Of a stretch of DNA of 64,000 nucleotides, positions 60,295 through 64,000 are shown piece by piece (the first letter of the stretch is position 1; the number at the start of each line of letters is the position of its first letter). A program made the position numbers and the translations under genes. This DNA is from Arcanobacterium_A hippocoleae (GTDB lineage Bacteria > Actinomycetota > Actinomycetes > Actinomycetales > Actinomycetaceae), in assembly GCF_031456295.1 (NCBI RefSeq), contig NZ_JAVDUJ010000001.1:1-64000 (forward strand), written 5' to 3'. The notes beneath the pieces were generated by a model. The model saw only the letters and a program-made list of their open reading frames with translations, made no database searches and was not told the DNA's origin.

Positions 60295-63263
60295 TGCGCT
60301 ACCACCTGTTTGATGAGTGCGACGATGTCGTCGTGCTTGAGCTGTGGTGCGAACTGGACGTTGATGTTCTCGTCGCTGATGGAATCGAAGAATTTCTTGG
60401 CTGCCTTGAACCGTAGCTTCTCTGACTCGCGTAGGTCGGATTGGGCGTTGACGTCTTTTGTCTCGATGACGAAGTTCAGTGACATTTTGCCGTCTGCGCC
60501 TTTGAGTACGTACATGAAGTCTGGGCTTGTAGTACCACCGAAATAGACAGGGACACGAATGGATCGCCTGGGGATCTTGCCGTAGACGACGACTTCGTCG
60601 AGCGCGTCGGAGTCTTGGATGTTGTCCTTTTCTTTCGGCGAGTCGTAGACGAACGCGTCGTAGAGGAACTTGTTTGGCACTTTCGCGCTGGTATCACGGT
60701 AGATGCCGATGTTGCCCTGGACGATGTCTCGTAGCGGCTTCCCGTCTGGTTCGGTCAGTGCTGTGGCTCCTAGTGGCGCGTCGATGCGCGTGTAGGAGAA
60801 GCGGTTGATGAACTCGCGTTGCATCCATTCATGGAACTGTGCGACGAATTTGGCGAGCGTAGCCTTATTGAAAAATTCCTCCGGCAACGGGTGCTTGGCG
60901 TTGTAGCGCACAAGACCGGCATTGATCGCCCGGATAGGCAAATAAGTCTGTAGGTAGGCAGCTTTGAGCCAGTCTCCATAGGTGAGCGTGTCATCGACGG
61001 AGAACACAGCCTTAGTTGATGCCTTTGCAACGAGCCCGCCATCATTGTCATGCTCGATTGTCTCTTGCATGAACCGCCTCACCTGAGCGGTGTAGATTCC
61101 TGAGTCCAAAATGTCGTCGATACAGCTGTCGATTTCTTGCTCAGTGAGGTTGTCGAGCCGCAGGTAATACTTGGCATTCACGGTCTCCCACAAGTCTTTA
61201 AGCTCGGCGTAACGCCCAGAGCGGATACCCACTTTGGTTTTGGTCTTGTTCGTCACCACCTTATCGGGCTTGAGTTTGCCCACATTGAACTGCGGATAAG
61301 ACTCCAACAGTTCTGATTCTCTTCCCTCAATAATGTTTTTGTCCGTATCGACAAATCCAGCCTGTAAGAGGCGAATAAACAAGTCGGTTTCTATAATTCC
61401 GAGCTCTGCCGCGACCTTGGGCAGGAGTTCCTTCACTGACGGTGTTGCCACTGTAGCGTCAGAGTTGATCTCGCCAATTAGCGCGTTTGCAAACGACTTC
61501 TCGGTGTAGTCGATCAGGTAGGTGAGGTAGAACTGTTCGTTTGCAAGCCGTGTACCGTTCACGTCTACAGGCAAGCGCAGACCGCGTCCGACTTCTTGAA
61601 GCTTGGAAATCTCTGAGCCCGAGGAACGGAGTTTGACGATCTGGAAGACGTTCGGGTTATCCCACCCCTCACGCAGCGTCCACTTCGAGAAAACGAAGCG
61701 CATCGTATTGGGTGTGCCATCCGGATTCGTGAAAGAGAGCAACGCCTGCTTGTCTCGCAGGATTTGATCAACCTCAGCTTGGATCACTTCATCACTCGAA
61801 GAATTATCCGCCGCAAAGTAGCCGCCATTCGTTGCCGTCACATCCGTCAGTGACGCACGCAGATAGGCAGCGTACTCCTTTCCGACTGTGGATGCGTCGT
61901 TCTTGTGTTCCTCAATCTGCTCGTTCAGTTTCGCGGTGAGAAGTTCATGGAACCGTGCACGCAGATGTCCTGGCCCATCCTCACCACGGTAGGATTCAAT
62001 CGAGTCGATGAAAAACAGTGTGAGTGTTTTAACCTTGGTGGAGCGACGGAAATTTTCCCACTCGGCTTCGAAGTGATTATCGAGCGCTTGTTTCATCATC
62101 AAGCTCTGGTACGTCTCTGAATACACACGGCTAGCCACAATATCGCCCGTCGCGAGGATTTGCCCGTTCGACAACGTAACACCGGATTTGATCAACGTGT
62201 TCTCGGTCTTGCCCACACCCTCAACTGTGAGACCAGCGAAATCGCCATCGACATCGCCCAGGGATTCACCTACTCGCAGCGTGATGGACTTGCCGGTATC
62301 GAGGTTATTGAACGTGACACTCTTCGGTTTTGAGCGCGACATACTAGTGAGCTTAAGCCGCACGGACTCACCGCCGTCATCTTGCGGGTACTGTATCGCC
62401 ACACCCTTAACGAGTTGCTCGTTGAACGCCTCAATCGACCCGAGGTTAAACACAAGATTGTTGTAATCCGTCGCCCCTGATTTATCTAACTTCGGGAATG
62501 TTGCACCGAACCGGAAGATAGCTTGTGGTTGGATCTGCTCAAGCAGCACTTGATAGGCCTTGTTCTCGCGGCGGAACCTGTGCGGCTCGTCAATGATCAC
62601 CACTGGGCGGGTCATCGCCAATGCCTCATACGGTTGGCTCGACATGCCCAGCACTGTATGGTCGTACACGGTTGCCATCGTCGCTTTCGACTGCAACATC
62701 CCGTCCGTCATCAACAACGCGCTAATACGGCCTTTCGCTAAGCGGGAGGTCTGCACGAAATTTGAAATCGCCGAGGGGAACATCTTGCGGCCCTTGCGTC
62801 GCTTCTGTGGATCAAGCACCTCCAGATCCAACTTATAGCGACCACCGTAGGTGTCATCAAAGTACTGGCGGGCGTAGTCCGCTTTCATGAACGACCGGGT
62901 ACCTTCTTTGATCGGCGTCGAGGGCACCAGAATGATGAACTTGTGGAACCCGTAAAGCCGGTTCAGCTCAAACATCAACTGCGTGTACACCAAGGTTTTA
63001 CCAGTACCAGTCTCCATCTTGATATCCACGCCCAGCACACCATCATCGCTGCGGGTACGCCACGCGCGCGGCACAGCCGCCACCCCGTCAACAGCCCCAG
63101 CCTGTATCTGCGCGATGTTATGTGCAATCTGCGGATTACTCACCTCAAAAACCGGATTCGCTTCCGCAGGACTAGTGAAGCTCAAATCAACACCAGCGAA
63201 TACACCAGTCGCCGCTTTCAACGCACGCTGTTGATGCTCAAGGGTTTGAAGCCTAATCTGCAT
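60291..63263 (-). CDS. Type III restriction endonuclease subunit Res
   Basis: 990 aa from the ATG at 63263 (the frame extends six codons more, overlapping mod). Superfamily 2 translocase: KMETGTGKTLVYTQLMFELN (I, ~90), VVIIDEPHRFRRENKAYQ (II, ~224), FRFGATFPKLD (III) and LQEVGRGLRLPV (VI). C-terminal PD-(D/E)XK nuclease: SPDFMYVLKGADG (~913), then FVIETKDVNAQSDL (~933). It acts with Mod, cutting after collision of translocating complexes. Intact. Confidence 0.93.
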   Translation of the reverse strand: MQIRLQTLEHQQRALKAATGVFAGVDLSFTSPAEANPVFEVSNPQIAHNIAQIQAGAVDGVAAVPRAWRTRSDDGVLGVDIKMETGTGKTLVYTQLMFELNRLYGFHKFIILVPSTPIKEGTRSFMKADYARQYFDDTYGGRYKLDLEVLDPQKRRKGRKMFPSAISNFVQTSRLAKGRISALLMTDGMLQSKATMATVYDHTVLGMSSQPYEALAMTRPVVIIDEPHRFRRENKAYQVLLEQIQPQAIFRFGATFPKLDKSGATDYNNLVFNLGSIEAFNEQLVKGVAIQYPQDDGGESVRLKLTSMSRSKPKSVTFNNLDTGKSITLRVGESLGDVDGDFAGLTVEGVGKTENTLIKSGVTLSNGQILATGDIVASRVYSETYQSLMMKQALDNHFEAEWENFRRSTKVKTLTLFFIDSIESYRGEDGPGHLRARFHELLTAKLNEQIEEHKNDASTVGKEYAAYLRASLTDVTATNGGYFAADNSSSDEVIQAEVDQILRDKQALLSFTNPDGTPNTMRFVFSKWTLREGWDNPNVFQIVKLRSSGSEISKLQEVGRGLRLPVDVNGTRLANEQFYLTYLIDYTEKSFANALIGEINSDATVATPSVKELLPKVAAELGIIETDLFIRLLQAGFVDTDKNIIEGRESELLESYPQFNVGKLKPDKVVTNKTKTKVGIRSGRYAELKDLWETVNAKYYLRLDNLTEQEIDSCIDDILDSGIYTAQVRRFMQETIEHDNDGGLVAKASTKAVFSVDDTLTYGDWLKAAYLQTYLPIRAINAGLVRYNAKHPLPEEFFNKATLAKFVAQFHEWMQREFINRFSYTRIDAPLGATALTEPDGKPLRDIVQGNIGIYRDTSAKVPNKFLYDAFVYDSPKEKDNIQDSDALDEVVVYGKIPRRSIRVPVYFGGTTSPDFMYVLKGADGKMSLNFVIETKDVNAQSDLRESEKLRFKAAKKFFDSISDENINVQFAPQLKHDDIVALIKQVVAQ

Positions 63264-63267
63264 CGCC

Positions 63268-64000
63268 CTACAGCCTCTCAATCACAGACACGATACGACC
63301 AGATTTCAGCACCGAGAGGTTTTTCTTCAACTCATGCATCACCGAAAACGTCACTGAATACCCAAACACCACAACCCGAGAAACCGCAAGATCCCCGTTC
63401 TCAAGCAGGCGAACAAGCTCCACCACGTCATCACTCGTCAAACCCGGAGAGATGATATAAGCAGAATCTCCGCACACATCCAGCTCGTAGCTCTCCAGCC
63501 GCACTTTCTCAGCAGAGGTTGTTAGCCCGTAACCGTCCTTCACCAACCACGTCGCCAACACAGTGTCATGCCCGGGCGTACCGTTCAGGTCGAATTTTGA
63601 GACATAATCCCCAGCTAGCAACGTACCGTCCTGCTTCGGATCAAACGTCAGCAGATCATCAAGAACCTGCCCAGACGGCTCCTCCAAACGATACAAGCGG
63701 AACCCATAATCAATATCCGCACCAGTCTCACCCTTAATCTTCGCAGCAGCACGCTTAATCCGCTCACGACCAATCTCGTCAATCGTGCGGTAACCAGCAT
63801 CATAAGCAGGTTTCTTAGGATCAATACACTCTGGCAATTGAACGAGAATAAAGCGACGATTACCATTATCTTCAGCGTTGAGTTGCATCAAAGCATCAGC
63901 TGTTGTTCCAGAGCCAGAGAAGAAATCCATTATCACAGCTGAGGAGTCCCAGTGGAGTGAGATTAGATATTTAACTAGAGCAGTCGGTTTTGGCTGTGAG
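63268..64000 (-). CDS. Type III DNA methyltransferase subunit Mod, partial
   Basis: The 3' part only; the frame stays open through the window edge. Visible are the motif X-like QPKPTALVKYLISLHWDSSA, motif I VIMDFFSGSGTTADALMQLN, then RRFILVQLPECIDP and YRTIDEIGRERIKRAAAKI. The catalytic DPPY and the recognition domain lie beyond 64000. A GTG or ATG near 63936 is internal and not the start. Mod gives recognition and N6-adenine methylation. Its stop lies five bases before the Res ATG, so the four-gene operon begins here or upstream. Confidence 0.9.
   Translation of the reverse strand, partial: SQPKPTALVKYLISLHWDSSAVIMDFFSGSGTTADALMQLNAEDNGNRRFILVQLPECIDPKKPAYDAGYRTIDEIGRERIKRAAAKIKGETGADIDYGFRLYRLEEPSGQVLDDLLTFDPKQDGTLLAGDYVSKFDLNGTPGHDTVLATWLVKDGYGLTTSAEKVRLESYELDVCGDSAYIISPGLTSDDVVELVRLLENGDLAVSRVVVFGYSVTFSVMHELKKNLSVLKSGRIVSVIERL

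Noticed and set aside
1..64000. tRNA, rRNA, retron or CRISPR-Cas loci
   Set aside because: No reverse transcriptase, cas gene, cloverleaf or rRNA sequence was recognised by eye; a tRNA search was not run.

Overview
The window looks like a chromosomal stretch of a moderately high-GC actinobacterium, most likely Actinomycetaceae (Trueperella, Arcanobacterium, Actinotignum or a relative). This rests on codon use, strong AGGAGG-type ribosome sites mixed with apparently leaderless genes (TAGAAT box 6 nt before the ATG), and the makeup of the phage genes. The genus is inference. I saw no tRNA, rRNA or CRISPR array.

Layout. (1) 1-4486: an integration graveyard. It holds decayed serine-recombinase pieces (501-1193, 1575-2270), an ABC-F ATPase gene (2398-4014), and diverged ~220-bp modules that combine a GGATACAA site, a conserved spacer and arrays of a ~20-bp unit with core AAAAGTATGG. 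(2) 4487-10018: a defence block. A PD-(D/E)XK nuclease gene converges on a five-gene minus-strand operon: ABC-three-component (ABC-3C) partner, middle component, zinc-hook SMC-like ATPase, Cro/C1-type HTH and DNA methyltransferase. (3) 10198-56875: a siphovirus-type prophage. Order: small basic protein, sigma-like protein, DUF2800, DUF2815, family A DNA polymerase, two reverse-strand accessory genes, antirepressor, DUF4406, P4-type primase/helicase, VRR-NUC, SNF2 helicase, ArpU-like regulator, HNH, an IS3 insertion, a 781-aa glycoside-hydrolase-like protein, small membrane proteins, TerS, SAM synthetase with two DNA methyltransferases, an IS110 insertion, TerL, a secreted-protein/membrane-protein pair, portal, ClpP-like protease, capsid, head-tail genes, tail genes with a -1 frameshift, tape measure, Dit, Tal, holin, amidase endolysin, and a recombination module with two serine recombinases. 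(4) 56876-57535: likely right attachment region, with a near-perfect inverted repeat and more 20-bp arrays. (5) 57536-64000: a second defence block on the minus strand, a type III Mod (cut by the window edge) - Res - OLD-family nuclease - UvrD-like helicase operon. The last two genes resemble Gabija GajA/GajB, and each downstream start overlaps the previous stop.

Most notable is a repeated leader-RNA architecture at three places in the prophage: upstream of the antirepressor, the glycoside-hydrolase-like gene and the recombination module. A conserved head (CCCGTCCGGATT, then GAGG[G/A]CGTAT) closes by a CGTCC/GG[G/A]CG helix. The bases just after the head are complementary to a downstream segment, and in two copies that segment can also mask the ribosome site. 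The complementary segments differ in sequence between copies but stay matched within each copy, as expected of a riboswitch-like switch. I do not recognise the family.

How the parts may work together: the prophage sits between two defence operons. The left block may lie inside the integrated element, because GGATACAA sites occur both left of it (4170) and right of the recombinases (57001). The phage carries its own SAM supply and two methyltransferases, consistent with self-marking of its DNA in a restriction-rich host. The three RNA leaders may coordinate antirepression, wall attack and excision.
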